A DNA stretch of 45,965 nucleotides from Rhodospirillales bacterium (GTDB taxonomy: Bacteria > Pseudomonadota > Alphaproteobacteria > Rhodospirillales > Defluviicoccaceae). The stretch covers positions 1 through 45,965 of the forward strand of contig REEP01000061.1 in the NCBI GenBank assembly GCA_007695045.1, read 5' to 3'. The notes under the pieces were generated by a model. The model was not told the DNA's origin. It worked only from the letters and a program-made list of their open reading frames with translations, and did no database searches. Within the stretch, counting starts at the first letter, position 1; each line of letters begins with the position of its first letter. Shown piece after piece: positions 37,836 to 45,965 of this stretch. Both the position numbers and the translations under genes were made by a program.

Positions 37836-38483
37836 GGTACCCGCGAGCGTCGCGGACTGTAGGTCATGGGCGAAACAACATCAAACGCCAATGGCAGCCC
37901 GTGAACGCTGCCACGGCAACCGTCGATGGTTGTCACGGCGCCGGCGCTTCGCCAGGCGACTACCTGCCGCCGCCGTCGCCACGGCGTCAAGAGACCGTCA
38001 TAAAATGCTGGCGGCCATGCACAAAGTGGGTGACGATGGGTTTCGATCCTGGTAGTATTTTTCTACTTGGATCAGAAACAGTGCTGACCTTCAGCAAGCT
38101 GTCGGCCCGGGTTTAGGGGGAACACCAAGAAGGTAAATAATAAGAGCAATACCTTCTACCAAAGCGTGCATGAGCAAACGCTGAAACAGAAGACGAGGCA
38201 AGATCGCAAGGTCTTGCCTTCTGTTTTGGTTGGTTGGACACCGCCGGAGGACGCCGTCTTCCGTGGTTGTCGCAGGGTTCCGGCTCCGGTCGGGTCGGCC
38301 GCTGCGGCTCTCGATAACCGACCACAGGATGCCGCCGGCGGCCTTTCGACTGATCCCTGCCGTGGCCGCCTCGCGGACAACCCCCTATCTTTAACATCAC
38401 TAAAGGGTGCCCGGTCGAGCTCGGCAGCGCGATCGGCGCCTCGCCGAGTGCCACTGCACCGGCCCAACGGAGGGAGGACATCG
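37836..38483. other. Structured intergenic region between divergent proS and gltA
   Basis: No convincing gene is present. Three hairpins stand in a row. The first is GATCC-GTAG / CTAC-GGATC with loop TATTTTT (38045-38073). The second is AGAAGGTA / TACCTTCT with a 14-nt loop (38128-38157). The third is a long one (38185-38225) described separately. The 38045-38160 part is more AT-rich than its surroundings. The gap must hold the promoters of both proS and gltA. A small RNA or a structured 5' leader of gltA is possible. Upstream extension of the gltA frame to 38166 has no family support. Confidence 0.6.
38185..38227 (+). terminator. Two-part hairpin with T-rich tail, possible end of a small RNA
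   Basis: AACAGAA (38185-38191) pairs with TTCTGTT (38219-38225), and GGCAAGA (38197-38203) pairs with TCTTGCC (38212-38218). A 5-nt bulge separates the two stems on the left arm and the loop is 8 nt. TT follows, completing TTTT, then GGTTGGTTGG. The 14 paired bases make it one of the strongest hairpins in the window. It lies 257 bp before gltA, so it could end a short plus-strand transcript or attenuate gltA. Confidence 0.45.
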
Positions 38484-39818
38484 ATGGCGTATCAGCTACC
38501 GCAACTGGAAACCCTGCAACCCGGTGAGGCGGGACGCGTCACCCTGACCTTTCACGAGGACGGCCGCACCTATGACCTGCCGGTTCTGGCCGGCACCCAT
38601 GGTCCGAAGGTCGTGGACGTCCAGCGCCTGTATCGCGACACCGGATACTTCACCTTCGATCCCGGCTTCCTGTCCACCGCCAGCTGCGATTCCACCATTA
38701 CCTACATCGACGGCGAGCGCGGCATCCTGCTGCACCGCGGCTACCCCATCGAACAGCTGGCGGCGGAGGCCTCGTTCCTGGACGTCTGCTATCTGCTGCT
38801 GTACGGCGCCCTGCCCAGCCGGGACGAACTCGCGCAGTTCGAGCACAATATTACGTACCACACCATGGTCCAGGAGAAGATGAAAAGTTTCCTGGAGGGC
38901 TACCGTCGGGATTCCGATCCCATGGCGGTGATGGTCGGCACCGTCGGCGCCCTCAGCGCGTTCTACTCCGCCCACATGGACGTGCACGACCCGGAAGCGC
39001 GCGAGATCGCCACCCACCGCATCGTCGCCAAGATGCCGACCATCGCGGCAATGGCGTTCAAGTACGCCGTCGGCCAGCCGTTCATCTACCCGCGCAACGA
39101 TCTGGATTACGCCGCCAACTTCCTGCACATGTGTTTCGCCGTCCCGACAGAGCCCTACCACGTGACTGAGGTGCAGGCCCGGGCGATGAATCGGTTCCTC
39201 GTCCTGCACGCCGACCACGAACAGAACGCGTCTACCGCCACCGTCCGCATCGCCGGATCCAGCCGGGCGACCCCCTACGCCTGCATCGCGGCCGGAATCG
39301 CGTCGCTGTGGGGCCCCGCCCACGGCGGCGCCAACGCCGCGGTGATGGCCATGTTGGAGCAGATCGGCCACCGCGACCACATCCCCGAGTTCATCGCCCG
39401 CGCCAAGGACAAGAACGATCCGTTCCGGCTGATGGGCTTCGGCCACCGGGTTTACAAGAACTATGACCCGCGGGCCCGTGTGTTGCGGGAATCCTGCCAC
39501 GAGGTCCTGGACGAACTGGACAAGAAGGATGAACCGCTGTTCGAACTGGCCATGGAGCTGGAGCGGATCGCTTTGGAGGACAGCTACTTCGTCGAGCGCA
39601 AGCTGTTCCCCAACGTCGATTTCTACTCCGGCATCATGCTGCGGGCGATGGGCTTCCCCACGCCCATGTTCCCGGCCCTATTTGCGCTCGGTCGGTCCAT
39701 CGGCTGGATCTCCCAGTGGAAGGAGATGATCGAATCCCCCACCCAGCGCATCGACCGGCCGCGACAACGCTACACCGGCGCGCCGGTGCGTTCGTTCGTA
39801 CCCTTGGATCAGCGCTGA
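38484..39818 (+). CDS. gltA: Type II citrate synthase GltA
   Basis: GltA condenses oxaloacetate and acetyl-CoA to citrate. The 444-residue protein is the hexameric, NADH-sensitive proteobacterial type. It has an N-terminal beta domain ([19 protein letters not shown]), then [20 protein letters not shown]. The active-site segments are [33 protein letters not shown] (catalytic His) and [16 protein letters not shown] (His and Arg). The catalytic Asp lies in [16 protein letters not shown]. The ATG 38484 has a strong GGAGGGAGGA upstream. It is the only plus-strand gene between malQ and the window end, interrupting the proS-DUF1467 neighbourhood. Confidence 0.98.
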   Translation: MAYQLPQLETLQPGEAGRVTLTFHEDGRTYDLPVLAGTHGPKVVDVQRLYRDTGYFTFDPGFLSTASCDSTITYIDGERGILLHRGYPIEQLAAEASFLDVCYLLLYGALPSRDELAQFEHNITYHTMVQEKMKSFLEGYRRDSDPMAVMVGTVGALSAFYSAHMDVHDPEAREIATHRIVAKMPTIAAMAFKYAVGQPFIYPRNDLDYAANFLHMCFAVPTEPYHVTEVQARAMNRFLVLHADHEQNASTATVRIAGSSRATPYACIAAGIASLWGPAHGGANAAVMAMLEQIGHRDHIPEFIARAKDKNDPFRLMGFGHRVYKNYDPRARVLRESCHEVLDELDKKDEPLFELAMELERIALEDSYFVERKLFPNVDFYSGIMLRAMGFPTPMFPALFALGRSIGWISQWKEMIESPTQRIDRPRQRYTGAPVRSFVPLDQR

Positions 39819-39887
39819 TGTGCGCTGACGTCCGCGCTGGGCGGTGGAGGGCACCGGGTGGCGTCTTGAGTGGTGGGGCTGGCAGAA

Positions 39888-40127
39888 CTAAGGCCGGAAG
39901 CTGATACCGCTGTAAACCACGAGGACGTAAATAATCCCCCAGACCACGGCCGCCACCACCGTGGTCATCACCATCTTCCGGGCAAGGCGCGGCTGCTGCG
40001 GCGCACCGTGCATGTGTCCCTTGGCGACGTCATCGGCCTCCACCGGGCGCACGCCCGACGGCAGGATGGCGAAGAGGACGATCCACCAGACAACGATGAA
40101 GACGGCAATACTGGTAAGCCAGCCCAT
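39888..40127 (-). CDS. DUF1467 small membrane protein
   Basis: A 79-residue inner-membrane protein. It has two hydrophobic segments: about residues 2-22, including MGWLTSIAVFIVVWWIVLFA, and about 52-75. The segments are joined by a soluble linker with the family motif LPSGVRP. This is the DUF1467 family, typically encoded beside proS in alphaproteobacteria; its role is unknown. I chose ATG 40127, where family members begin. ATG 40178 would add 17 unconserved Pro/Gln-rich residues. It lies 159 bp downstream of coaX, and its stop converges on gltA (69 bp). Confidence 0.87.
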   Translation of the reverse strand: MGWLTSIAVFIVVWWIVLFAILPSGVRPVEADDVAKGHMHGAPQQPRLARKMVMTTVVAAVVWGIIYVLVVYSGISFRP

Positions 40128-40286
40128 GGGAGCTTGTGACGATGGCGGCCCTGGCGGCTGCGTCACCGCGAAGGCCATACATTATGGATGATCGATATAT
40201 AGAGTCCTCTCGGACGTGCGTCGATGGATTTCCCCTGATTCCGCAGCGGTAGCGCTCGCCCGCGGTTGTCCGCCCAGCCCGGCTGG

Positions 40287-41072
40287 TCAGGCCTCGGCCG
40301 GGTGGCCGTTGCGCTGGTGCAGGATCAGGAGGCCTTTGAGCGTCAAATCCGGATCGGCGTGCTCCAGCAGTGGCGTCGCCCCGCTGAACAGGGTGGCGAG
40401 CCCGCCGGTGGCGATGGCGCGCGCCTCCTGCCCGAGTTCCGCGCGGATGCGGATAATCATCCCCTCGATCAGGCCGACATAACCCCAGAAGATGCCGGAA
40501 CGCATCGCCTGCACGGTGTTGCGACCGATCACCCGATCCGGCCGGCCGACGGCGACCCGCGGCAGTTGCGCCGCGGCATTGTGCAGCACTTCCAGCGACA
40601 GGTTGACCCCCGGCGCGATCGCGCCGCCCAGGTAGTCGCCGGCGGCGTCGGTGACATCGAACGTGGTCGCCGTGCCGAAATCCACAATGATCAGTGGGCC
40701 GCCATATTCCGCCTTGGCCGCCACCGCGTTGACCAGTCGATCGGCACCGACCTCCTCCGGACGGTCCAGGTGAACCTCGATCCCGAGATCCACCTCGGGT
40801 GTGCCGACCACCAGGGGCTGACACTCGAAGTAGCGCCGGCACATCAGGCGCAGGTTGAACAGCGCTGCCGGCACCACGGTGGCGATGATCGCGGCATCGA
40901 TATGGGCACTGTCGATCCGTGCGATCCGCATCAGCTGCAACAGCCACACGCCGATCTCATCGGCGGTGCGGTTGGTGGCGGTGGAAGACCGCCATTCGCC
41001 GACGATCGTCCCGGCGTCGTCAAATACCGCGAACACGGTGTTGGTGTTGCCGCAATCGATTGCCAGCAGCAC
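40287..41072 (-). CDS. coaX: Type III pantothenate kinase CoaX
   Basis: CoaX phosphorylates pantothenate in the first step of CoA synthesis. The 261-residue protein has the ASKHA-fold phosphate motif LLAIDCGNTNTVFAVFD, the substrate segment GADRLVNAVAA, IIVDFGTATTFDV and a late GGLATLF. The start is GTG 41072 (VLLAIDCGN). There is no ATG nearby, and an AAAGGG lies about 10 nt upstream. It follows birA by 19 bp, the usual birA-coaX pair behind nuoN. Confidence 0.96.
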   Translation of the reverse strand: MLLAIDCGNTNTVFAVFDDAGTIVGEWRSSTATNRTADEIGVWLLQLMRIARIDSAHIDAAIIATVVPAALFNLRLMCRRYFECQPLVVGTPEVDLGIEVHLDRPEEVGADRLVNAVAAKAEYGGPLIIVDFGTATTFDVTDAAGDYLGGAIAPGVNLSLEVLHNAAAQLPRVAVGRPDRVIGRNTVQAMRSGIFWGYVGLIEGMIIRIRAELGQEARAIATGGLATLFSGATPLLEHADPDLTLKGLLILHQRNGHPAEA

Positions 41073-41091
41073 GGACGGGTTGCCCTTTCTC

Positions 41092-41892
41092 TCAAGCCGG
41101 CAGCGGTCGGGCCGACACCACGTCGCCCACAGTGACGACGCGGATGCCGTGCGAAGCGTCCAGGAGCATGGCCCCGGTATCGTCGATACCGGTGAAGCGA
41201 CCCTCCAGGGTTTCGTTCTCCACCAAGACGCGTATGCCGGCGCCCAGACGATAGGCCCGGTTTAGCCAGGCGGTGCGCACCGGCGAGAACCCGGCCCGGT
41301 CCCAGCGATCGAGCCAGGCGGCGAAGACCGGGCTCAACTGCGCCAGAAAGGTCGATGCGTCCACATCGACGGCAGGCGCTTCGGCAGTCAGCGTGGTGGC
41401 CGGAAACTGCCCGTCCGCATCCGCCGGGCACCAGCGCAGGTTGACGCCCATGCCGACGATCACCCAGTCGAGAACGCCATTTCCGGCGGTGGATCCCTCC
41501 AGCAGAAGGCCCGCGATCTTCCGCCCCGCAACCAGGATATCGTTCGGCCATTTGCACTGCACCGCTTGGGACCCCGGCACCCACGCTGCGAGTGTCTCGG
41601 CCAGTGCCACGCCGGCGACAAATCCGAGTTGCGCCGCATCCGCCGGCCGGCAAGCGGGTCGCAGCAGCAGGGAGCCGTAGAAGTTGCCGGGCGGCGAATG
41701 CCATGACCGCCCGCGCCGGCCGCGGCCGGCAGTCTGCTCGCCCCCCACCACGAACGTTCCTGAGGGCGCGCCCGCGGCGGCCCGGCGGGCAGCTTCCGCG
41801 CTGGTGGAGTCCACCCGATCCAGCAGCAGCGCATGAAAACGATTTCCGTCAGGGTCGGCGCCGCCCCCTTCGAGCGTTTTCACGACCGGCAT
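41092..41892 (-). CDS. birA: Biotin--[acetyl-CoA-carboxylase] ligase BirA (no DNA-binding domain)
   Basis: BirA makes biotinyl-AMP and transfers biotin to the carboxyl carrier protein. The 266-residue protein begins directly with the catalytic domain (LDRVDSTSAEAARRA). The biotin/ATP loop is EQTAGRGRRGRSW; NFYGSLLLRP and the KWPNDILVAGRKIAGLLLE box follow. A small C-terminal SH3-like domain completes it. The N-terminal helix-turn-helix of E. coli BirA is absent (group I), so it should not repress biotin genes. ATG 41892 lies 2 bp after the nuoN stop; the longer open frame upstream is antisense-like shadow of nuoN in another frame. Confidence 0.96.
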   Translation of the reverse strand: MPVVKTLEGGGADPDGNRFHALLLDRVDSTSAEAARRAAAGAPSGTFVVGGEQTAGRGRRGRSWHSPPGNFYGSLLLRPACRPADAAQLGFVAGVALAETLAAWVPGSQAVQCKWPNDILVAGRKIAGLLLEGSTAGNGVLDWVIVGMGVNLRWCPADADGQFPATTLTAEAPAVDVDASTFLAQLSPVFAAWLDRWDRAGFSPVRTAWLNRAYRLGAGIRVLVENETLEGRFTGIDDTGAMLLDASHGIRVVTVGDVVSARPLPA

Positions 41893-41894
41893 GC

Positions 41895-43391
41895 TCAACT
41901 GCCGAGAAGCGCCGAGGCGGCACTGGCCGCGTTGGCCAACAGCGGCTCCGGGTAGAGGAAGAACAGCAGCACGACGACTCCGGTGGCGAGCATCACCCAG
42001 CCGACCTCGCGGCTGACGGCACGGTCGAGCGGCTGGGTGGCTTCGTCGAAGTACATGATCTTGACGATCCGGAGGTAATAATAGGCCGCCACCACCGAGC
42101 TCAGCACCCCGATCACGGCCAGCACCACGAGACCGGCATCCACCGCGGCGAAGAAAATGTACAGCTTGGCGAAAAAGCCGGCGACCGGGGGCACCCCCGC
42201 CAGCGAGAACATGAACACCGCCAGCGCCAAGGCGACCAGGGGCTGCGTCTTGGACAGACCGGCGAGATCGCCGATCCCCATCACCATGGTGTCCCGCCGC
42301 CGCATGGACAGGATGCAGGCAAACGCCCCGAGGTTCATGAAGAGATAGATCGCCATGTAGATCATGACGCCGCGGACGCCGGCTTCCGACCCGGCGGCGA
42401 GGCCCATCAACGCGTAGCCCACATGGCCGATGGAACTGTAGGCCATCAGCCGCTTGATATTGGTCTGCACGATGGCGGCGAAGGCCCCGACCAGCATCGA
42501 GGCGATGGAGATCAGAACGATCACCTGCTGCCACTGATCCACCAAGCCGCCGAACGGCTCCATCATCACGCGCATCAGCAGCGCCACCGCGGCGAGCTTC
42601 GGTCCGACGGAGAAGAACGCGGTGGCCGGGGTCGGTGCGCCCTCGTAGACATCCGGGGTCCACATGTGGAACGGCACCGCCGACACCTTGAAGGCGAGGC
42701 CGGCCAGAATGAACATCAGACCGGTCAGAATGCCGAGCGGCGGGACCTCGCCGCCGTACCCGGCGAATACCTCACCCAGAACGTCGAAGTTTATGGTGCC
42801 GCTGAAACCATAGATCAGCGTGATGCCGTAAAGCAGGATGCCGGAAGCCAACGAACTCAGGATGAAGTACTTAAGGCCGGCCTCGGACGAACGGACCTCG
42901 TCACGCTGGAACGTTGCAATCACGTAAAGACACAGGCTCTGAAGCTCGAGACCTATGTAAAGCGCCAGGAAATCATTGGCGGAAATCATCATCATCATCC
43001 CGACCGCCGAAAAAACGATCAGCGCCGAGTACTCGAAACGGGATGACTGAACCAGTTCCAGGTATTGTCGAGACAGCAACAGTGACAGCACTGACGCGAT
43101 TAAGACCAACACCTTGAAGAAAACGGCATAACCGTCCAGCACGAACATGCCGCCGAAGGTGGTGATCCGAGCATCGGGCGCCACCGCCAGCACCAGCACC
43201 AGCGTGACCGCCAGCGCCGCGATGGCGAGGTGGTTGACCAGGCGTGCCACCGCGGCCTGATCCGCCACGCTGCCTTCCGGGTCACGGCCGAACACGCCCA
43301 CCATCAGCAGAGCCATGCCCACCAGGACCAGGAAAATCTCCGGCAGGGCAGGCAGCAGATTGAGAATGTCGCCGGTGGTTGTGGCTTCCAT
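41895..43391 (-). CDS. nuoN: NADH-quinone oxidoreductase subunit N
   Basis: NuoN is one of the three antiporter-like membrane subunits of complex I that pump protons. The 498-residue protein has about 14 hydrophobic segments. The proton-path lysines are visible in [25 protein letters not shown] and in [12 protein letters not shown]. The ATG at 43391 begins [20 protein letters not shown], with AGGAGG about 12 nt upstream overlapping the nuoM stop. Its end is 2 bp from birA. Confidence 0.97.
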   Translation of the reverse strand: MEATTTGDILNLLPALPEIFLVLVGMALLMVGVFGRDPEGSVADQAAVARLVNHLAIAALAVTLVLVLAVAPDARITTFGGMFVLDGYAVFFKVLVLIASVLSLLLSRQYLELVQSSRFEYSALIVFSAVGMMMMISANDFLALYIGLELQSLCLYVIATFQRDEVRSSEAGLKYFILSSLASGILLYGITLIYGFSGTINFDVLGEVFAGYGGEVPPLGILTGLMFILAGLAFKVSAVPFHMWTPDVYEGAPTPATAFFSVGPKLAAVALLMRVMMEPFGGLVDQWQQVIVLISIASMLVGAFAAIVQTNIKRLMAYSSIGHVGYALMGLAAGSEAGVRGVMIYMAIYLFMNLGAFACILSMRRRDTMVMGIGDLAGLSKTQPLVALALAVFMFSLAGVPPVAGFFAKLYIFFAAVDAGLVVLAVIGVLSSVVAAYYYLRIVKIMYFDEATQPLDRAVSREVGWVMLATGVVVLLFFLYPEPLLANAASAASALLGS

Positions 43392-43407
43392 GCCGTGCCG
43401 CCCCCTC

Positions 43408-44922
43408 CTATCGGCCTGCCACGTCGACCGCCGCCATGCCGGCCCGCGCCAGCTCAAGCCGGTCCACAAGATTGGCCACGGAGGCGTCCATCATGTCGAG
43501 AAAGGTCGACGGGTAGATCCCCATCCACAGCACCAGAATGACCAGCGGCAGGAATACCAGAACCTCCCGCGGCGACAGATCGGCGATTTTTTTCAGATGG
43601 TCCTTGGTCAAAACCCCAAAGATCACCCGCCTATACAGGAACAGCATGTAGGCCGCGCCCAGCACGATGCCCGTCGCCGTGAACGCCGCCACCCACGAGT
43701 TGACCTGGAAGATGCCGAGCAGCACCAGGAACTCACCGACGAAGCCGCTGGTGCCGGGCAGCCCCACCGAGGCCAGCATGAACAGCATGAACACGGCCGC
43801 ATAGACCGGCATGCGGTGCACCAGGCCGCCGTACATCGCGATCTCCCGCGAATGGACCCGGTCGTATACCACGCCCACGATCAGGAACAGCGCCGCCGAG
43901 ACGATGCCGTGGCTCAGCATCTGGAACACCGCGCCCTGCACCCCCTGCATCGTCATCGAGAACGCACCGACGGTCACGAACCCCATGTGCGCCACGGACG
44001 AATAGGCGATGAGCTTCTTCATGTCTTCCTGGGCCAGAGCCACCAGCGAGGCATAGATCACCGCCACCACGCTCAGGGCGAAGATCAGCGGGGCGAACTC
44101 GATCGACGCCTCCGGGAACATCGGCAGGGAGAACCGAAGGAAGCCGTAGCCGCCGAACTTCAGCAGCACCCCGGCCAGGATCACGGAACCGGCCGTCGGC
44201 GCCTCCACGTGGGCATCGGGCAGCCACGTATGCACCGGCCACATGGGCAGCTTGACCGCGAAGGCGAGCAGGAAGGCAAACCACAACCAGACCTGCATCG
44301 AGCGCGGGAAGTCGTACTGTAGCAGCGTCGGAATGTCGGTGGTGCCGGCGGTAAAGTACATCGCCAGCATCGCCAGCAGCATCAGGAGGGAGCCCACCAG
44401 CGTGTACAAAAAGAACTTGAACGCTGCGTAGACCCGGCGAGGGCCGCCCCAGATACCGATGATCAGAAACATCGGAATAAGAACGGCCTCGAAAAAAATG
44501 AAGAAAAGAACCAGATCGAGGGCGGAGAACATGCCCACCATCATCGTTTCCATCACGAGGAAGGCGACCATGTATTCCTTGACCCGGGACTGGATGCTTT
44601 CCCAGCTCGCCAGGATACAGATCGGCGTCAGCAGCGTCGACAGCAGCACGAAGGGCAGGGAAATCCCGTCGACGCCGAGGTGATAGGCGACCCCGATCAG
44701 CGGCATCCACTCCGCATGCTCCCGGAACTGGAACGCGGGAGTGGTCGAATCGAAGCCGGCCCACAGTCCCAGCGATAACAGGAAGGTGGTGAGGGACGTC
44801 CACAACGCGACCCACCGGGCGTTGCGCGCCACCACCGCCTCGTCACCGCGGGTCAGCAGGATAAAGGCGGCTCCCGCCAGCGGCAGGAAGGTGATCAGAG
44901 ACAGGATGGGCAGATCGTCCAT
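43408..44922 (-). CDS. nuoM: NADH-quinone oxidoreductase subunit M
   Basis: NuoM is an antiporter-like proton-pumping subunit of complex I. The 504-residue polytopic protein retains the key residues. The Glu is in [21 protein letters not shown], the Lys in [19 protein letters not shown], a second Lys in [13 protein letters not shown] and the C-terminal Glu in [16 protein letters not shown] 44922 lies 9 bp after the nuoL stop. The nuoL-nuoM-nuoN order is standard. Confidence 0.98.
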   Translation of the reverse strand: MDDLPILSLITFLPLAGAAFILLTRGDEAVVARNARWVALWTSLTTFLLSLGLWAGFDSTTPAFQFREHAEWMPLIGVAYHLGVDGISLPFVLLSTLLTPICILASWESIQSRVKEYMVAFLVMETMMVGMFSALDLVLFFIFFEAVLIPMFLIIGIWGGPRRVYAAFKFFLYTLVGSLLMLLAMLAMYFTAGTTDIPTLLQYDFPRSMQVWLWFAFLLAFAVKLPMWPVHTWLPDAHVEAPTAGSVILAGVLLKFGGYGFLRFSLPMFPEASIEFAPLIFALSVVAVIYASLVALAQEDMKKLIAYSSVAHMGFVTVGAFSMTMQGVQGAVFQMLSHGIVSAALFLIVGVVYDRVHSREIAMYGGLVHRMPVYAAVFMLFMLASVGLPGTSGFVGEFLVLLGIFQVNSWVAAFTATGIVLGAAYMLFLYRRVIFGVLTKDHLKKIADLSPREVLVFLPLVILVLWMGIYPSTFLDMMDASVANLVDRLELARAGMAAVDVAGR

Positions 44923-44931
44923 GTGCCGCCT

Positions 44932-45965
44932 CTATCGCACGCCGAACATGAGATAGAGGCTCACCAGCACGACGAGGCCGATGAACATCGCGAAGGCGTA
45001 GTGGACGATATACCCGGTCTGGACACGCCGCACCCACGCGGCCACGTCCACCGTCACCGCCGCCACCCCGTCCGGGCCGATCCCATCGATGACCGCTCCA
45101 TCACCCGACTTCCACAGCCCCCGCCCCAGGCGAAACGACGGCCGCACGAACAGCGCGTCGTAGACCTCATCAAAGTACCACTTGTTGAGCAGGAACCGGT
45201 ACACGCCCTGGAACCGCCCCGCCAGCACCCCCGGCAGGTCGGTGCGGAAGCCGTACAGGTAAACGGCCAAGGCGATCCCGGCCAGGCCAACCAGCATCGG
45301 CAGCAGCGGCACCCACGCGGGCAACTGGTAGATCGCGTCGTAGACGTCATGTTCCGGCAGCACGAAGATCGATCCACCCCAGAATACGGCGGACCCGGCG
45401 CCGACGAAGGCGTTGTAGCCCACCATGCCCGCGATGATGGCGCCGATGCCCAACACGCCCATGGGCACCAGCATCACCCGGGGCGATTCATGCACGTGCG
45501 CCATCACCTTCTCATCGGCTCGCGGGGCACCGTGGAAGGTCATGATCAGCAGGCGCCAGGAATAGAACGCCGTCAGGAATGCGGCCACGATGCCGACCCA
45601 GAAGGCGAAGTACCCCACCGGGGTGTCCGCCGCGAAGGCGTATTCCAACACGATGTCCTTGGAGTAGTAACCGGCGAACGGCCAGATGCCGGCCAGCGCC
45701 AGGGAGCCGATCCACATCAGCGCGTAGGTGACCGGGATCATGCGCCACAGGCCACCCATCTTGCGCATGTCCTGCTCATCGGACATGGCGTGGATCACGG
45801 CACCGGCCCCAAGGAACAGCAGCGCCTTGAAAAAGGCATGGGTCATCAGGTGGAAGATGCCGGCCGAATAGGCCGAAACGCCAAGGGCGAAGAACATGTA
45901 CCCGAGCTGCGAGCAGGTGGAATAGGCGATCACCCGCTTGATGTCGTTCTGCACGCAGGCGACGG
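44932..45965 (-). CDS. nuoL: NADH-quinone oxidoreductase subunit L, N-terminus beyond window
   Basis: The C-terminal 340 or so residues of NuoL are seen; the frame is open through the right edge and the true start lies outside. It begins within VQNDIKRVIAYSTCSQLGYMF, followed by FHLMTHAFFKALLFLGAGAVIH. The proton-exit lysine is in PFAGYYSKDIVLEYAF. The long C-terminal amphipathic HL helix, which runs along the complex I membrane arm, and a last anchoring segment (FAMFIGLVVLVSLYLMF) follow. The start cannot be judged. Confidence 0.97.
   Translation of the reverse strand, partial: VACVQNDIKRVIAYSTCSQLGYMFFALGVSAYSAGIFHLMTHAFFKALLFLGAGAVIHAMSDEQDMRKMGGLWRMIPVTYALMWIGSLALAGIWPFAGYYSKDIVLEYAFAADTPVGYFAFWVGIVAAFLTAFYSWRLLIMTFHGAPRADEKVMAHVHESPRVMLVPMGVLGIGAIIAGMVGYNAFVGAGSAVFWGGSIFVLPEHDVYDAIYQLPAWVPLLPMLVGLAGIALAVYLYGFRTDLPGVLAGRFQGVYRFLLNKWYFDEVYDALFVRPSFRLGRGLWKSGDGAVIDGIGPDGVAAVTVDVAAWVRRVQTGYIVHYAFAMFIGLVVLVSLYLMFGVR

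Noticed and set aside
38166-38483. In-frame upstream extension of citrate synthase by 106 codons
   Set aside because: GltA proteins begin at the ATG with the strong GGAGGGAGGA site. The extension overlaps a hairpin and is Arg/Pro-rich without homology.
41893-42663. Upstream extension of the birA frame by 257 codons
   Set aside because: It runs through nuoN in another frame on the same strand. BirA catalytic signatures begin right after ATG 41892.

Overview
The window is GC-rich, gene-dense chromosomal DNA from an alphaproteobacterium, most likely of a Rhodospirillales-like lineage. This rests on LpxI rather than LpxH in the lipid A pathway, a short (437-residue) ProS, a DUF1467 gene beside proS, and the familiar alphaproteobacterial run nuoLMN-birA-coaX-...-proS-lolCD-dnaE-rpsB-tsf-pyrH-frr-uppS-cdsA-dxr-rseP-bamA-skp-lpxD-fabZ-lpxA-lpxI-lpxB. 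I see no rRNA, tRNA, CRISPR array, transposase or integrase. The placement is inferred from gene content, not from a tree.

Region 1 (1-8800) is accessory. On the minus strand, a short YflT/DUF1269-like protein and epoxyqueuosine reductase (queG) precede a Tat-exported beta-helix-like protein cut by the window edge. A 741-bp intergenic region with three kinds of repeats leads to a P2-like cation ATPase whose membrane cation site differs from the calcium pump. Beyond it lie a MazF-like toxin with only the tail of its antitoxin, a NifX-like protein with a histidine-rich tail, an unrecognised 126-residue protein, and a divergent NsrR-type Rrf2 regulator with a palindrome at its start. A DUF2934 protein with a repetitive Ala/Pro/Lys tail follows.

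Region 2 (8963-15643, plus strand) is an alpha-glucan operon: branching enzyme glgB, debranching enzyme glgX (overlapping glgB by 17 bp) and 4-alpha-glucanotransferase malQ. The synthesis genes glgC and glgA and the phosphorylase are not in the window.

Region 3 (15713-37771, minus strand) is the envelope and core-information cluster. Read in transcription order it holds proS, lolC, lolD, dnaE, a DUF1284 gene, rpsB, tsf, pyrH, frr, uppS, cdsA, dxr, rseP, bamA, skp, lpxD, fabZ, lpxA, lpxI and lpxB. Spacings are mostly a few bases, with several overlaps. It links translation, isoprenoid carrier and phospholipid synthesis, outer-membrane assembly, lipoprotein release and lipid A synthesis.

Region 4 (37772-45965) starts with a 712-bp structured gap, then plus-strand citrate synthase gltA. 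Minus-strand DUF1467, coaX, birA, nuoN, nuoM and a 5'-truncated nuoL follow. RNase J, which I would expect between coaX and DUF1467, is absent there.

Most of the window is ordinary housekeeping sequence. The parts most worth a second look are 5916-8138 (toxin remnant, His-rich NifX-like protein, unknown protein and NO-sensor-like regulator), the phased repeats at 2658-2822, the pump's altered cation site, and the structured proS-gltA gap.
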